From contig CANGJJ010000001.1 in NCBI GenBank assembly GCA_947454485.1, positions 248,001 through 312,000 of the forward strand: 64,000 bases of DNA, given 5' to 3'. The DNA comes from Beijerinckiaceae bacterium (lineage in GTDB: Bacteria > Pseudomonadota > Alphaproteobacteria > Rhizobiales > Beijerinckiaceae). A program made the translations under genes and the position numbers. Numbering within the stretch: position 1 is the stretch's first letter; every line of letters starts with the position of its first letter. The notes below the pieces were generated by a model, which searched no databases, was not told where the DNA came from, and was given only the letters and a program-made list of their open reading frames with translations. This document shows positions 51,716 to 61,596 of this stretch, one piece after another.

Positions 51716-52843
51716 GTGGGCGAAATCAAGACGATTCTTGATGTTGATGGTGGGATTGGGCAGGTCGCGGTCGAGCGGGCGCTCGCCGAAGTGCGCGCGG
51801 GCCGTCCCCTGATTATTAAAGCGGGCCGGTCCCATTTGCTCATGATCTGCGTCGAGGCGCTCGATGAGCGCCATATCGCCAAGCTTGAAGCCTTGGCCAA
51901 GCGCCGCGCCCGTTTGTTGTTGCCCGCACCTCGCCTGCGCCGTATGGGCCTTGAGCGCACGCGCCCCGGCGCGATTGCCCTGCCCAGCATTGATTTGAAG
52001 CGCGTCGAAACGCTTGCCCTTGATGTCAGCGCCCGGATCGACGCCCCCGTCGCCAGTCTTGGGCGACTTGATCTTGCCGCGCTTGAGCTTGCCAGCCTTG
52101 CGTTGGTCCTGCCCGCTGTCATCGCCCTTCCGGTCTCGGTGCGCGATGTTGAGGGCGAGGGCCTTGTGCGCGTGGAGGCGGCTGCCATTGAGGGCTATCG
52201 CCGTCTGCGCCTGCATGATCTGCATATCGTGGGTCGCGCGCCCGTGCCGCTTGAGGGCGCACCGGAGACGGAATTTGTGATTTTCCGCGGTGGTGAGGGT
52301 CTGCGCGATCAGGTCGCGATCATGGTCGGCAAGCCCGATTTGTCGCAGCCGGTGACGGTGCGGCTCCATTCTGCCTGCCTGACGGGCGATCTCTTCGGCA
52401 GCCTGAAATGCGATTGTGGCGACCAATTGCGCCATACAGCGCAGCATATGGCGCAGAATGGCGGCGGCATTTTGCTCTATCTGGATCAGGAAGGGCGCGG
52501 CAACGGCCTCTCCAACAAGATGCGCGCCTATAAGCTGCAGTCGCAGGGTTTCGACACCTATGACGCAGATGAGGTTTTGGGCTTTGGCCATGACCAGCGC
52601 GGCTTCGACTTTGCCGCTGAAATGTTGAAGCAATTGGGTGTGACCAAAGTGCAGGTCATGACCAACAATCCGGTGAAGATCGGCGCTCTGAGCGAGGCTG
52701 GACTTGAAGTCGTGTCTGATCGCCGTATTCTGGGGCGTACGACCGATCAAAATGTGCGTTACCTCGCGTCCAAGCGCGACCGCGCCGGCCACTTCATCGA
52801 GATGGATGATTTGACCGTGCAAGGCGGCAAGGACGAGCGCTAG
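51716..52843 (+). CDS. ribA: GTP cyclohydrolase II with degenerate N-terminal RibB-like domain
   Basis: The C-terminal half is a complete GTP cyclohydrolase II: VRLHSACLTGDLFGSLKCDC with zinc ligands C221, C232 and C234, then LYLDQEGRGNGLSNKMRAY and MTNNPVKIGAL. It opens the imidazole ring of GTP to give the diaminopyrimidine used for riboflavin and related compounds. The N-terminal 180 residues have the length of a DHBP synthase (RibB) domain but lack its acidic motif (DxxRExEGD), with IIKAGRSHLLMICVEAL instead. They should be catalytically inactive. It starts at GTG. Confidence 0.92.
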   Translation: MGEIKTILDVDGGIGQVAVERALAEVRAGRPLIIKAGRSHLLMICVEALDERHIAKLEALAKRRARLLLPAPRLRRMGLERTRPGAIALPSIDLKRVETLALDVSARIDAPVASLGRLDLAALELASLALVLPAVIALPVSVRDVEGEGLVRVEAAAIEGYRRLRLHDLHIVGRAPVPLEGAPETEFVIFRGGEGLRDQVAIMVGKPDLSQPVTVRLHSACLTGDLFGSLKCDCGDQLRHTAQHMAQNGGGILLYLDQEGRGNGLSNKMRAYKLQSQGFDTYDADEVLGFGHDQRGFDFAAEMLKQLGVTKVQVMTNNPVKIGALSEAGLEVVSDRRILGRTTDQNVRYLASKRDRAGHFIEMDDLTVQGGKDER

Positions 52844-52861
52844 CGCGACCGGAATGGACCC

Positions 52862-55150
52862 ATGTCGCCAACCAACGAGCCGTCGGTCTATACCGGCAGG
52901 CTCTATTTGTACTTCTTCGCCTCGCTGATTTTCGTCGCGGGTGCGACGGTCATCTTCTGGCCTTGGCTGTCGGGCGCTGTCACCATTCCGTGGGACGCGA
53001 AAGCGCAGGCCTATTCGCAGTTAGGGTTCCTCGCGCGCACACTGGCCGCTGGTGACAGTCCCTTCTGGACGCCGAATGTCTTCACCGGTCATCCGCAGAT
53101 TGCTGACCCCCAATCGCTGATTTTCTCGCCGCCCTTTTTGCTGCTGGCTTTGTTCAATCCAGCTCCCTCGTTTCGCGCGGCCGATGCTGTGCCTTTTGTG
53201 ATGCTGGTGCTCGGCGGCTTGTCGATCATCGGTTTCTTTCGTGATCGACGCTGGCATCCTGCGGGGGCTCTGGTCGCGGCCTTTGCCTTTTCCTTTGGTG
53301 GTTCGAATGCCTGGCGCTTGCAGCATGTGGGCGAAGTGCTCTCGCTGTGCTGGTTCGCGCTGACTTTGTTTGCTCTCGCGCGCGGTCTTGATCGCGGCTC
53401 CATTCTCGCAGGCTTTTTGGCGGGCGTTCTGGCGGGCTTTATGGCGCTGGGGCGGGACCAGATCGCGATGCTCTGCATCTTCATTCTGGCAGCCTATGCC
53501 GTGACCTTTGTGCTGGGGGATCTCAGCGGCAGGCTCAAGCGCTCGCTGCCTGTGCTCAGTGCTGGTTTCATCGGCGGTGTGCTGACCATTGGCATTCCCA
53601 TCGCGCTCACACTGGCTTTGGCTGATGAGTCTAATCGCCCCGAGATTGATTATGCGGGCGCGATTGGTGGCTCGCTGCCGCCTTTCTCATTGCTGTCAGC
53701 GGTGGTTGCCAATCTGTTTGGCGTCGATGGTCCGATGAAAGACTTTTGGGGTCCGCCCGCTGAACTCATTTGGGGTCCGAGCCATCTGGCTTTGGCGCGC
53801 AATATGGGCGCGATTTATTTTGGGGCCATTCCGCTAGCAGCGCTCGCCTGCGGCTTTGCATCTTTGCGCGAAACGCGCATTCGCATTTTCGCCGTGCTCG
53901 CCATCATCATGCTGCTCTATGCGGTGGGAAGTTACACGCCCTTCTTTGGCTGGGTGTTTGAAATTCCCGGCGTCGCGCTCTACCGCCGTCCCGCAGATGC
54001 CACATTCCCGCTCTGCGCTTTGCTGGCGATTTGTGCAGGCTATGGCGTGCATATTTTGGCACTGCGCGGTGGTGGGATGCGCCTTGTGTGGGGCGCAGTG
54101 ATTGTGGCGGCTCTCTATGCCTTGTGTGTTGGGGTCGCCATTGACAAGGATCGTTTTGCGCAGTCCATGCCCGCACTCATCACAGGGGCCGTTGCGCTCA
54201 GCTGTGCCATGCTGGTTTTGTTATTGGCGCCTGTGCTCGCGCGCCGCGCGCCAGTTGCGCTGATCTTGCTCATTGGCTTTGGCATGACGGTGGATCTTTC
54301 TATCAACAACAAGCCGAATGAATCCACAGCTGCCTCGCCGCTTGATTATGAGATCCTGCGCTTTGGATCGCGTGATGAGACTTTGGTGCGCATGCGCGCC
54401 TTGCTCGCAGAGCAGCGTGGCCCCGACAGGCGTGATCGTGTTGAGCTTGCGGCGATTGATTACAACTGGCCCAATGCTGGCCTTGTCCATAATTTCGATC
54501 ACGACCTTGGCTTCAATCCCGTGCGTTTGAAGCTCTTTGTTGATGTGACCCATGCGCAAGATCAAATCGCCATTCCCGATCAGCGCACATTCTCGCCGCT
54601 CTATGCGGGCTTCAAATCGCCTCTAGCTGATTTGATGGGCGTGCGTCTTGTCTTGTCGCGCTATCCATTGGGCCAGCTTGATCCGACCTTCCGCGAGAGC
54701 GACTTCATCTCGCATGGACAGATCAACAGTATCTACATTTGGGAGAATCCGCGCGCTTTGCCGCGCGTCATGATGGTGGGCTCCGCGCAGGCGGTGAATT
54801 TTGAATCGCTCACCGGTTCGGGCAATTGGCCGAAGGTGGACTTCACGCAGACAGTGTTGCTTGAGAGCGATGATATTTTGGAGCCGCGCTCAAGGCCCAA
54901 GGGTGAGGCGCGCATCCTGCGTTATCGTAATACGCAAATCGACATCGAGGTGAATTCGCCCGAAGGGGGCTGGCTCGTCTTGAATGATATTTGGCATCCG
55001 TGGTGGCAGGCTAAGGTTGATGGCGCTGAAGCGTCAATCCTGCAGGCCAATGTGATGTTCCGCGCTGTGGCTGTGCCTGCAGGCCAACACCGCGTGCAAT
55101 TTACCTTCCATCCCCTGTCGGGTCTGTGGAACCAGCTGCGCGAGCGCTGA
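52862..55150 (+). CDS. Large membrane protein, YfhO/GT-C-like
   Basis: The 762-aa protein has about a dozen helices in its first 480 residues and a soluble C-terminal domain with a beta-rich end (GGWLVLNDIWHPWWQAKVDG). The plan and the conserved WDAKAQAYSQLGFLARTL after the first helix match the YfhO family of GT-C-type enzymes that move sugars from lipid carriers to cell-surface polymers. The gene starts 18 bp after ribA, so it may share its promoter. The next gene, of the YbhN family, also concerns envelope lipids or glycans. Confidence 0.75.
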   Translation: MSPTNEPSVYTGRLYLYFFASLIFVAGATVIFWPWLSGAVTIPWDAKAQAYSQLGFLARTLAAGDSPFWTPNVFTGHPQIADPQSLIFSPPFLLLALFNPAPSFRAADAVPFVMLVLGGLSIIGFFRDRRWHPAGALVAAFAFSFGGSNAWRLQHVGEVLSLCWFALTLFALARGLDRGSILAGFLAGVLAGFMALGRDQIAMLCIFILAAYAVTFVLGDLSGRLKRSLPVLSAGFIGGVLTIGIPIALTLALADESNRPEIDYAGAIGGSLPPFSLLSAVVANLFGVDGPMKDFWGPPAELIWGPSHLALARNMGAIYFGAIPLAALACGFASLRETRIRIFAVLAIIMLLYAVGSYTPFFGWVFEIPGVALYRRPADATFPLCALLAICAGYGVHILALRGGGMRLVWGAVIVAALYALCVGVAIDKDRFAQSMPALITGAVALSCAMLVLLLAPVLARRAPVALILLIGFGMTVDLSINNKPNESTAASPLDYEILRFGSRDETLVRMRALLAEQRGPDRRDRVELAAIDYNWPNAGLVHNFDHDLGFNPVRLKLFVDVTHAQDQIAIPDQRTFSPLYAGFKSPLADLMGVRLVLSRYPLGQLDPTFRESDFISHGQINSIYIWENPRALPRVMMVGSAQAVNFESLTGSGNWPKVDFTQTVLLESDDILEPRSRPKGEARILRYRNTQIDIEVNSPEGGWLVLNDIWHPWWQAKVDGAEASILQANVMFRAVAVPAGQHRVQFTFHPLSGLWNQLRER

Positions 55151-55260
55151 GCATTAATTGCGACTGTCACATAAGCGTGAACCATAAGCCGCTAGAATGA
55201 TTGCCTGATAAGCTCTGGCTCTTATAAGGGCTTGGTTGACCATAGCTCCGTGGATGACGA

Positions 55261-56316
55261 ATGGCATTGAACCAAGAGGAGGGACCGCGCGAGGCCTTGG
55301 CACAGGAGGCAGCCACGGCGTTTGTCGATCCCCTACAGGAAATCAGGACTGAGCGTCGTCGTCAGTTGTGGCGTCTTCTGGGTGCAACGCTCAGCATCGG
55401 TCTCATCATCGTCTCAGGCGTGGTTCTGACGAATATTCTGCGCCATGTGAATTGGGCAGAGCTACGCGGCGCATTTCGCGCAACAGGCTGGGACCAGATC
55501 TCGCTCGCGGCTCTCTTCACCGCGCTCTCTTATCTTGCCTTGACCGGCTATGACGCGCTGGCGCTGCGTCAGTTGGCTCTGCGTGTGCCCTATCGCACCA
55601 CGGCGCTTGGATCTTTCACCAGCTATTCCATCTCCTTCACGCTTGGCTTTCCGCTGATCACCGCCGGCACGGTGCGCTACTGGATCTATTCGCAAAAGGG
55701 TGTGTCGGCGGCAAAAGTCGCCAGCATGACCATCATTGCGGGCATTACCTTTTGGCTGGGCATGGCGATTGTCATCAGCGCATCTTTGTTGCTCGATCCT
55801 GCGGCTGTCGCTGAGGTCAATCATCTCAAAGTCTGGGTGAATGTGCTCATCGGCCTTGCGATTGCAGGCGGCGTCATTGCCTGGCTTGTGTGGGTGTCTT
55901 TGGGTGCGCGCCGTTTGCAGGTGCAGGGCCTGACTTTGGAGCTGCCGGGCTTTTGGGTGACTTTGGGTCAGATGGTGCTCGGCGTCATTGATTTATGCGC
56001 GGCCGCCATGGCGCTCTATGTGCTTCTGCCGCAGGGCCATACGACCGATTTCATCAGCTTCTCTGCAAGCTATGTGTTCGGCTGTATCGTGGGCATCGTC
56101 TCGCATACGCCGGGTGGTCTTGGCACATTTGAAGCTACGATGTTGAAGGCTGTCTCTGCGCCCTCGCAGGAGGGCGTTATCGCCTCGCTGCTGATGTTCC
56201 GCGCCGTCTATTATCTTGTGCCATTCATTTTCGCGCTGGCCCTTTTGGGTGCGCATGAATGTCTGCGCCGCTGGCGCTCGCTGCGCGAAGCCATGAGCAA
56301 GCGCGAAGATCTCTGA
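55261..56316 (+). CDS. YbhN/lysylphosphatidylglycerol-synthase-like membrane protein
   Basis: The 351-aa protein has a cytoplasmic N-terminus and about eight helices in the pattern of the UPF0104 family, with the motif VGIVSHTPGGLGTFEATML near residue 280 that is the family hallmark. It resembles the flippase part of MprF, but no lysyl-transferase domain is present. It may move or protect a lipid or lipid-linked sugar, which would fit the YfhO-like gene 110 bp before it. The evidence for a function is only family-level. Confidence 0.85.
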   Translation: MALNQEEGPREALAQEAATAFVDPLQEIRTERRRQLWRLLGATLSIGLIIVSGVVLTNILRHVNWAELRGAFRATGWDQISLAALFTALSYLALTGYDALALRQLALRVPYRTTALGSFTSYSISFTLGFPLITAGTVRYWIYSQKGVSAAKVASMTIIAGITFWLGMAIVISASLLLDPAAVAEVNHLKVWVNVLIGLAIAGGVIAWLVWVSLGARRLQVQGLTLELPGFWVTLGQMVLGVIDLCAAAMALYVLLPQGHTTDFISFSASYVFGCIVGIVSHTPGGLGTFEATMLKAVSAPSQEGVIASLLMFRAVYYLVPFIFALALLGAHECLRRWRSLREAMSKREDL

Positions 56317-56318
56317 GA

Positions 56319-56346
56319 TATAAAAAGGCCGGGTTGCCCCGGCCTT
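56319..56346 (-). terminator. Terminator of gcrA, between convergent genes
   Basis: AAGGCCGGG and CCCGGCCTT form a 9-bp stem around TTGC. On the minus strand it is followed by TTTTATA, so it works best for gcrA; it also sits right after the YbhN-like gene. Confidence 0.85.
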
Positions 56347-56349
56347 GGA

Positions 56350-56889
56350 TCATGCAATGCGCGCTTGCATTTTGCTCTTGTCGCGGCGGCGATCTTGCGC
56401 CGGCTGATAGGCGACCCCGGCGTGATGGGTGCAATAGGGCGTGCCCACCGGCGACTTGGCCCCGCAGTAGCGGAACTCAGCGGTGGAGGGATCCCCCAGC
56501 GGCCAGCGGCACATGGCCTCTTTCAGTTCCATGATCGTGACCCGCTCGGACATGGGGATGACCACATCTTCCATCGGGCGCAGCACAGGCTCAGCTTCCA
56601 TGCGCGGGGCATAGGCCAAGGCCGTGTTTCCACGGCTCATCGGAGCCGAGGGGCGCGGGGCGCTATCGCGGCGCGGTGCCTGCACGCTGGGCTTGGCAGC
56701 AGGGCGCGGCCGGGGGGCTGCAGCCTGACCAGGGCTCTTGACCCGGCCCGACAAGCCCAGACGGTGCACTTTGCCGATCACAGCGTTGCGCGTAATGCCA
56801 TTGGCCAGTTCAGCCGCAATCTGGCTGGCGCTTTTGCCATCGAGCCACAGTTTGCGAAGCTGCTCGACGCGCTCATCAGTCCAGGACAT
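56350..56889 (-). CDS. gcrA: Cell-cycle regulator GcrA
   Basis: The 179-aa protein has the GcrA N-terminal helix-turn-helix (WTDERVEQLRKLWLDGKSAS ... TRNAVIGKVHRLGL), a Pro/Arg-rich linker, and a C-terminal domain that binds sigma70 (CRWPLGDPSTAEFRYCGAKS and YCTHHAGVAYQP). GcrA activates genes through promoters methylated by CcrM at GANTC and is found only in Alphaproteobacteria, which supports the taxonomic call. A GGAGGA site precedes the ATG. Confidence 0.95.
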   Translation of the reverse strand: MSWTDERVEQLRKLWLDGKSASQIAAELANGITRNAVIGKVHRLGLSGRVKSPGQAAAPRPRPAAKPSVQAPRRDSAPRPSAPMSRGNTALAYAPRMEAEPVLRPMEDVVIPMSERVTIMELKEAMCRWPLGDPSTAEFRYCGAKSPVGTPYCTHHAGVAYQPAQDRRRDKSKMQARIA

Positions 56890-57247
56890 GCGTCCTCCAT
56901 CCCATTCAAATCGGCGGTCATCGGAGTGTGCAAAAACGTCCGCTGCGACAGGCTTTCCCCGTCGTCGTGGTACACGCGTTACGCTCTTCGATGAACCGTC
57001 GCACGAAATCTCGTAGTGACAAGGCGGACGCTACACTAGCCATTGAATCAGGCGCAAGGATCGCCCCTGCAGTCCGCTGGGGAAAACGCAGTGCGAACGC
57101 AATCAAGTCGTGGAAAACCATCTTTGCCGATCAATGGCCCCGCTCATTTGACCGTGGGGCGCTCCTTTCTTACAATAAGGCACTCACAACCAAAGTGCCG
57201 CCCGCCGGGCGGCATTTGATTTTCAGCCTGCTCAGAGGCTCAAGACC
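56890..57247. other. Intergenic region of gcrA and argD with leader hairpins
   Basis: These 358 bp hold no supported gene. They should carry both the gcrA and argD promoters. Just before argD, GGCACT (57179-57184) can pair with AGTGCC (57194-57199), and the latter overlaps a second hairpin, TGCCGCCCG/CGGGCGGCA (57196-57214), that is followed by TTTGATTTTC. The two folds exclude each other, as in attenuators. A GAATC (GANTC) site lies near 57045. Confidence 0.45.
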
Positions 57248-58468
57248 ATGGCCGATCCGACCGCAAGTGCCGCCCCGACTGCTTCTGCCGTGCTGCCCAC
57301 CTATGCGCGCGCCGATGTCGCTTTCGAGCGCGGTGATGGCTGCTGGCTCGAGGCGACCAATGGGCAGCGCTATCTCGACTTTGGCGCGGGCATCGCGGTC
57401 TGCTGCCTTGGTCATAACCATCCCCATCTGGTGGATGCCTTGATCGAGCAGGGCCGCAAGCTGTGGCATGTCTCGAACCTCTTCCGCATTCCGCAAGCTG
57501 AGCGTCTCGCCACACGGTTGGTTGAGGCGAGCTTTGCCGATTTCGTCTTCTTCACCAATTCAGGTGCTGAGGCGCTCGAAGGTGCGATCAAGACGGCCCG
57601 CAAATATCATGCAGCCGCCGGCCATCCCGAGCGCTTCCACCTCATTACCTTTGAGGGCGCGTTCCACGGTCGCACGCTGGCGACCATCGCGGCGGGCGGC
57701 AATCCCAAATATATAGAAGGCTTCGGCCCCAAGGCGGCGGGCTTTGATCAGGTGCCCTTCGACGATATCGAGGCTGTGAAGGCGGCGATCACGTCGGAAA
57801 CCGCTGGCATTCTGGTGGAGCCTATTCAGGGCGAGGGCGGCATTCGCGTGCCAAGCCCGACCTTCTTGCGCCAGTTGCGCGCGCTCTGCGACGAGCATGG
57901 CATTTTGCTGGTGCTCGACGAAGTGCAGTCGGGCATGGGCCGCACAGGCAAACTTTTCGCGCATGAACTTGTGGGCGTGACGCCAGATATTGTGGCAACG
58001 GCCAAAGGTATTGGCGGGGGTTTTCCGCTGGGCGCTTTCTTGACGACGCGCAAGGCTGGCAGCGGCATGGGCATCGGCACACATGGCACGACCTATGGCG
58101 GCAATCCGCTTGCCATGGCTTGCGGCAATGCGGTGATGGATGTGTTGATGGCGCCGGGCTTTCTGGAGGGCGTCGCGCGCAAGGGCCTTGTGCTGAAGCA
58201 GCGTCTGGCAGCGCTGGCCGATGCGCACCCCAAGATCATCGCCGATGTGCGCGGTGAGGGCATGATGCTGGGTCTGCGCACTCATGTGCCCAATACAGAT
58301 TTTGCAGTCGCTGCGCGCGCCGAGCAGATGCTCGTCATTCCCGCTGGCGACAATGTTGTGCGTCTCTTGCCGCCATTGGTGGCCGATGAGGCAGAGTTCA
58401 GCGAAGCGATTTCGCGTTTGGAGAAGGCTTGCCAAAAGCTTGAAGCCGATCTGGCAGCCAAGGGATGA
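57248..58468 (+). CDS. argD: Acetylornithine aminotransferase
   Basis: The 406-aa PLP enzyme converts N-acetylglutamate semialdehyde to N-acetylornithine in arginine synthesis and may also act in lysine synthesis. Visible are [33 protein letters not shown], and the PLP-binding lysine K253 in [15 protein letters not shown]. The neighbour argF starts in its stop codon (ATGA), which supports argD over other class III aminotransferases. Confidence 0.95.
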   Translation: MADPTASAAPTASAVLPTYARADVAFERGDGCWLEATNGQRYLDFGAGIAVCCLGHNHPHLVDALIEQGRKLWHVSNLFRIPQAERLATRLVEASFADFVFFTNSGAEALEGAIKTARKYHAAAGHPERFHLITFEGAFHGRTLATIAAGGNPKYIEGFGPKAAGFDQVPFDDIEAVKAAITSETAGILVEPIQGEGGIRVPSPTFLRQLRALCDEHGILLVLDEVQSGMGRTGKLFAHELVGVTPDIVATAKGIGGGFPLGAFLTTRKAGSGMGIGTHGTTYGGNPLAMACGNAVMDVLMAPGFLEGVARKGLVLKQRLAALADAHPKIIADVRGEGMMLGLRTHVPNTDFAVAARAEQMLVIPAGDNVVRLLPPLVADEAEFSEAISRLEKACQKLEADLAAKG

Positions 58469-59409
58469 GTACCATGACGAGTGGCGTCCAGCATTTTCTC
58501 GACCTGACCGAGGTCTCCGCGCCCGAATTGCGGCGCATTCTGAATGCCTGCGCGCTGATCAAGAGCCGCCGCCGCAAGGGCGAATTTGCCAAAGAGCGTC
58601 CGCTCGAAGGCAAAGTGCTGGCGATGATTTTCGACAAGCCCTCCACACGCACGCGCGTCTCTTTTGATGTGGGCATGCGCGAATTGGGCGGCGAGACCAT
58701 CATGCTGACGGGCGCAGAAATGCAGCTCGGCCGGGGTGAGACCATTGCCGATACGGCGCGTGTTTTGTCGCGTTATGTTGATGCGATCATGATCCGCATT
58801 CTGGATCATGATGATCTGGCGGAGCTGGCAGCCCATGCCAGCGTTCCTGTCATCAACGGTCTGACCAAGCGCTCGCATCCCTGTCAGGTCATGGCCGATG
58901 TGCTGACATTCGAAGAGCATCGTGGCCCGATCAAGGGCCGCACGATCGCCTGGACGGGCGATGCCAACAATGTGCTCGCCAGCTGGGTTCATGCCGCTCA
59001 GCGCTTCGATTTTACGATGCGCATTGCAACCCCTGCCGAACTGGCGCCCCCACCAGCCTTGCTTGATTGGGCCGCCAAGAATGGCGCGAAGATCGAAACC
59101 ACCAGCGATCCTTTCGCTGCTGTCGATGGCGCTCATGCGGTCGTGTCTGATTGCTGGGTCTCGATGGGCGATGAAGATGAAGCGCGCCGTCGCCATAATC
59201 TGCTCTCGCCCTATCAGGTCAATGCACGTTTGATGGGCGCTGCGGCCAAAGACGCCGTCTTCATGCATTGCCTGCCCGCGCATCGCGGTGAAGAAGTCAC
59301 CGATGAGGTGATGGATGGTCCCCAGTCGGTGGTCTTTGATGAGGCCGAGAACCGCTTGCATGCCCAAAAGGGCATCATTGCGTGGTGCCTTGGAGTTTTG
59401 CCCGCATGA
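58465..59409 (+). CDS. argF: Ornithine carbamoyltransferase
   Basis: The 314-aa enzyme joins carbamoyl phosphate and ornithine to citrulline. Signatures are [16 protein letters not shown] for carbamoyl phosphate, [12 protein letters not shown], the ornithine motif [10 protein letters not shown] and [11 protein letters not shown]. The first ATG overlaps the argD stop; a second ATG three codons later has better spacing from AAGGG and may be the real start. hslO starts within its stop. Confidence 0.96.
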   Translation: MSTMTSGVQHFLDLTEVSAPELRRILNACALIKSRRRKGEFAKERPLEGKVLAMIFDKPSTRTRVSFDVGMRELGGETIMLTGAEMQLGRGETIADTARVLSRYVDAIMIRILDHDDLAELAAHASVPVINGLTKRSHPCQVMADVLTFEEHRGPIKGRTIAWTGDANNVLASWVHAAQRFDFTMRIATPAELAPPPALLDWAAKNGAKIETTSDPFAAVDGAHAVVSDCWVSMGDEDEARRRHNLLSPYQVNARLMGAAAKDAVFMHCLPAHRGEEVTDEVMDGPQSVVFDEAENRLHAQKGIIAWCLGVLPA

Positions 59410-60401
59410 CACAGGCCTCGCGTCCTGTTTCTGACTCTGGCCGAGATGATGTGGTCCTGCCTTTCGCGGTTGAGCCGCTGGATGTGCGCGGCCGTGTTGT
59501 GCGTCTGGGGGCCACGGTTGATGCCATGTTGGCGCGCCATGCCTATCCTGCCCCCATCGCGCGGTTGCTGGGGGAGGCGGCCACGCTGACCGTTTTGCTG
59601 GGCTCCGCCCTCAAGCTCGAAGGTCGCTTCCAGTTGCAAACCCGCACCGATGGTGTGGTGGATATGCTGGTGGTGGATTTTGATGCGCCTGATCGTCTGC
59701 GCGCTTTTGCCCGTTTTGATGCTGATGCCTGGCAACAGGCGCAGGCCGCGCAAGCAACCTCTCCTGCGGCTTTGCTCGGCAAGGGCCATCTTGCCTTCAC
59801 CATTGAGCAGGGCGGTGATCTGTCGCGCTATCAAGGCGTCGTCGCGCTCAATGGGCAGGGGCTTGAAGATGCGGCGCATGAATATTTCCGCCAGTCTGAG
59901 CAGATCCCGACCCTCGTGCGTCTGGCTGTGGCGCAAGACATCAGTGCAAGCGGCGAGCGTTGGCGCTCAGGCGGCCTGATGATCCAGTTCCTGCCGGATA
60001 ATTCCGCGCGCATGCGCATGGCGGATATGGATCCGGGCGATGCGCCAGATGGCACCCCCAGCCATGCCGTCCCTGAGGATGATGCCTGGTCGGAGGCCAA
60101 AGCATTGGCTGCGACCGTGGAGGATCACGAACTCGTCGATCCAGCGCTCTCCAGCGAACGTCTGCTCTATCGCCTGTTCCATGAACGCGGTGTCACCGTC
60201 TATGAGGCGGGCGCTGTGCGCGATATGTGCCGTTGTTCGGATGGCCGTATCCGCGACATGCTGCGCCGTTTTACGCGGCAAGAGCGTCTCGATATGATTG
60301 GCGAGAATGGCAGTATCGGCGTCACTTGCGAATTCTGCTCGACGCATCGCTCCTATGACCCGGCCGAGTTTGAGGCGGGCCCTGACATCACGCCTGCGTG
60401 A
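59406..60401 (+). CDS. hslO: Redox-regulated chaperone Hsp33
   Basis: The 331-aa protein is a holdase that turns on when its zinc cysteines are oxidised. The redox switch is seen near the C-terminus as MCRCSDGRI and TCEFCSTH (CXC and CXXC). The N-terminal domain has [14 protein letters not shown] and LMIQFLP as in the family. The gene is coupled to argF by ATGA, a gene order common in Rhizobiales. Confidence 0.95.
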   Translation: MTQASRPVSDSGRDDVVLPFAVEPLDVRGRVVRLGATVDAMLARHAYPAPIARLLGEAATLTVLLGSALKLEGRFQLQTRTDGVVDMLVVDFDAPDRLRAFARFDADAWQQAQAAQATSPAALLGKGHLAFTIEQGGDLSRYQGVVALNGQGLEDAAHEYFRQSEQIPTLVRLAVAQDISASGERWRSGGLMIQFLPDNSARMRMADMDPGDAPDGTPSHAVPEDDAWSEAKALAATVEDHELVDPALSSERLLYRLFHERGVTVYEAGAVRDMCRCSDGRIRDMLRRFTRQERLDMIGENGSIGVTCEFCSTHRSYDPAEFEAGPDITPA

Positions 60402-60759
60402 AGAGCGCGGCCCACTGTGGGCCATTGCGCGCAGTGCCCATGAACAGGGCTTTTGCACATGGTGAAGCGGCCAGAAACGCATTGACGCTTGTGGCCTTTC
60501 TCGTTACCTCTCGACCTAGATCGAAAGGTGCAGGCCAGCCCAACGGTGCGCACTTTTGGATGTTGGAAGGCCTGTCCGGCCGGCTGGAGAAACCCGCTGA
60601 CCGCGACAAACAAGAACAGCGCGTGCCGGGAACAGGACACGCTGCGCGACGGGAGCGAAGGGCGTTGGCGGCTTTGCCGTCTGTGCTGTTGCAATGGTCG
60701 TCAGCTGACTTCGGTGCGAGTGATGTCGGGTTCAGACCCGCAGCAGCAGGGTAGTCTTC
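60402..60759. other. Long GC-rich leader before an ABC transporter operon
   Basis: No gene with a plausible start is seen in these 358 bp. The second half is rich in short inverted repeats such as GGCGGC-TTT-GCCGTC and GGGTTCAGACCC, so an RNA structure in the leader is possible, but it matches no riboswitch class I know. It must contain the promoter of the ABC genes. Confidence 0.35.
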
Positions 60760-61596
60760 ATGTCCACGTCCACACTGACTTCGGCGCAGGATGCCTCAGA
60801 TGCGAATGTGAAAATTCGCATCCGTGACCTGACCAAAGTGTTTCAGACGAAATCCGGCCCCTTCGTGGCGCTGGATACGATCAATCTCGATATTCCCACA
60901 GGTTGCTTCTTCATGATCGTCGGCCCCTCGGGCTGCGGCAAGACAACCCTGCTTCGCATTCTGGCGGGTTTGGAAGACCATTCCACAGGCTCGCTCGAAA
61001 TCACCGCGCCCGCCGCTGGCCGTCCCAGCAATTCCATGGTGTTTCAGGGCGATTCTTTGTTCCCCTGGATGACTGTGTGGGAGAATGCAGCTTACGGCCT
61101 GACCATGCGCGGTCGCCCGAAATCTGAGATCAAAGAGGTTGTGGGCCATTATCTCGCGCGCACGGGCCTCTCGCGTTTCCATGATTCTTATCCCCATCAG
61201 CTCTCGGGCGGCATGCGCCAGCGCGTCTCCATCGCGCGCGCCTTTGCCAATGACCCTGACATTTTGCTGATGGACGAGCCCTTCTCGGCGCTCGACGAGC
61301 AAAACAAAGTGCTGCTGCAAGAAGAGCTGCTGCGCATTTGGGAAGAGACGCGCAAGACCGTCATGTTCATCACCCATTCGGTCGATGAAGCTGTGACTTT
61401 GGGCGACCGCATCATGATCATGACCGCCCATCCGGGCCGGGCCAAGGTGATGGTGGATGTGCCCTTCGAGCGTCCGCGCCGCGTTCTTGAGCTGCGCGCC
61501 CAGCCCGAATATGGCGAGCTCGTTTACAATATCTGGGGTCATCTGCGCGACGAAGTGCAGCGCGCCCGCGCTCAGGACGAAGGGAGGGCTTCGTGA
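60760..61596 (+). CDS. NitT/TauT-type ABC transporter ATP-binding protein
   Basis: The 278-aa ATPase has Walker A GPSGCGKTT, the signature LSGGMRQRVSIARAFANDP, Walker B LLMDEPFSALDE and the switch histidine in THSVDEA. A GDSLFPWMTVWEN segment marks the nitrate/sulfonate/taurine branch. The permease gene overlaps its end by GTGA. No binding protein is encoded on either side, so the importer must use one from elsewhere. Confidence 0.93.
   Translation: MSTSTLTSAQDASDANVKIRIRDLTKVFQTKSGPFVALDTINLDIPTGCFFMIVGPSGCGKTTLLRILAGLEDHSTGSLEITAPAAGRPSNSMVFQGDSLFPWMTVWENAAYGLTMRGRPKSEIKEVVGHYLARTGLSRFHDSYPHQLSGGMRQRVSIARAFANDPDILLMDEPFSALDEQNKVLLQEELLRIWEETRKTVMFITHSVDEAVTLGDRIMIMTAHPGRAKVMVDVPFERPRRVLELRAQPEYGELVYNIWGHLRDEVQRARAQDEGRAS

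Noticed and set aside
60402-60759. TPP, cobalamin or guanidine riboswitch
   Set aside because: The conserved core sequences of these classes were looked for and not found.
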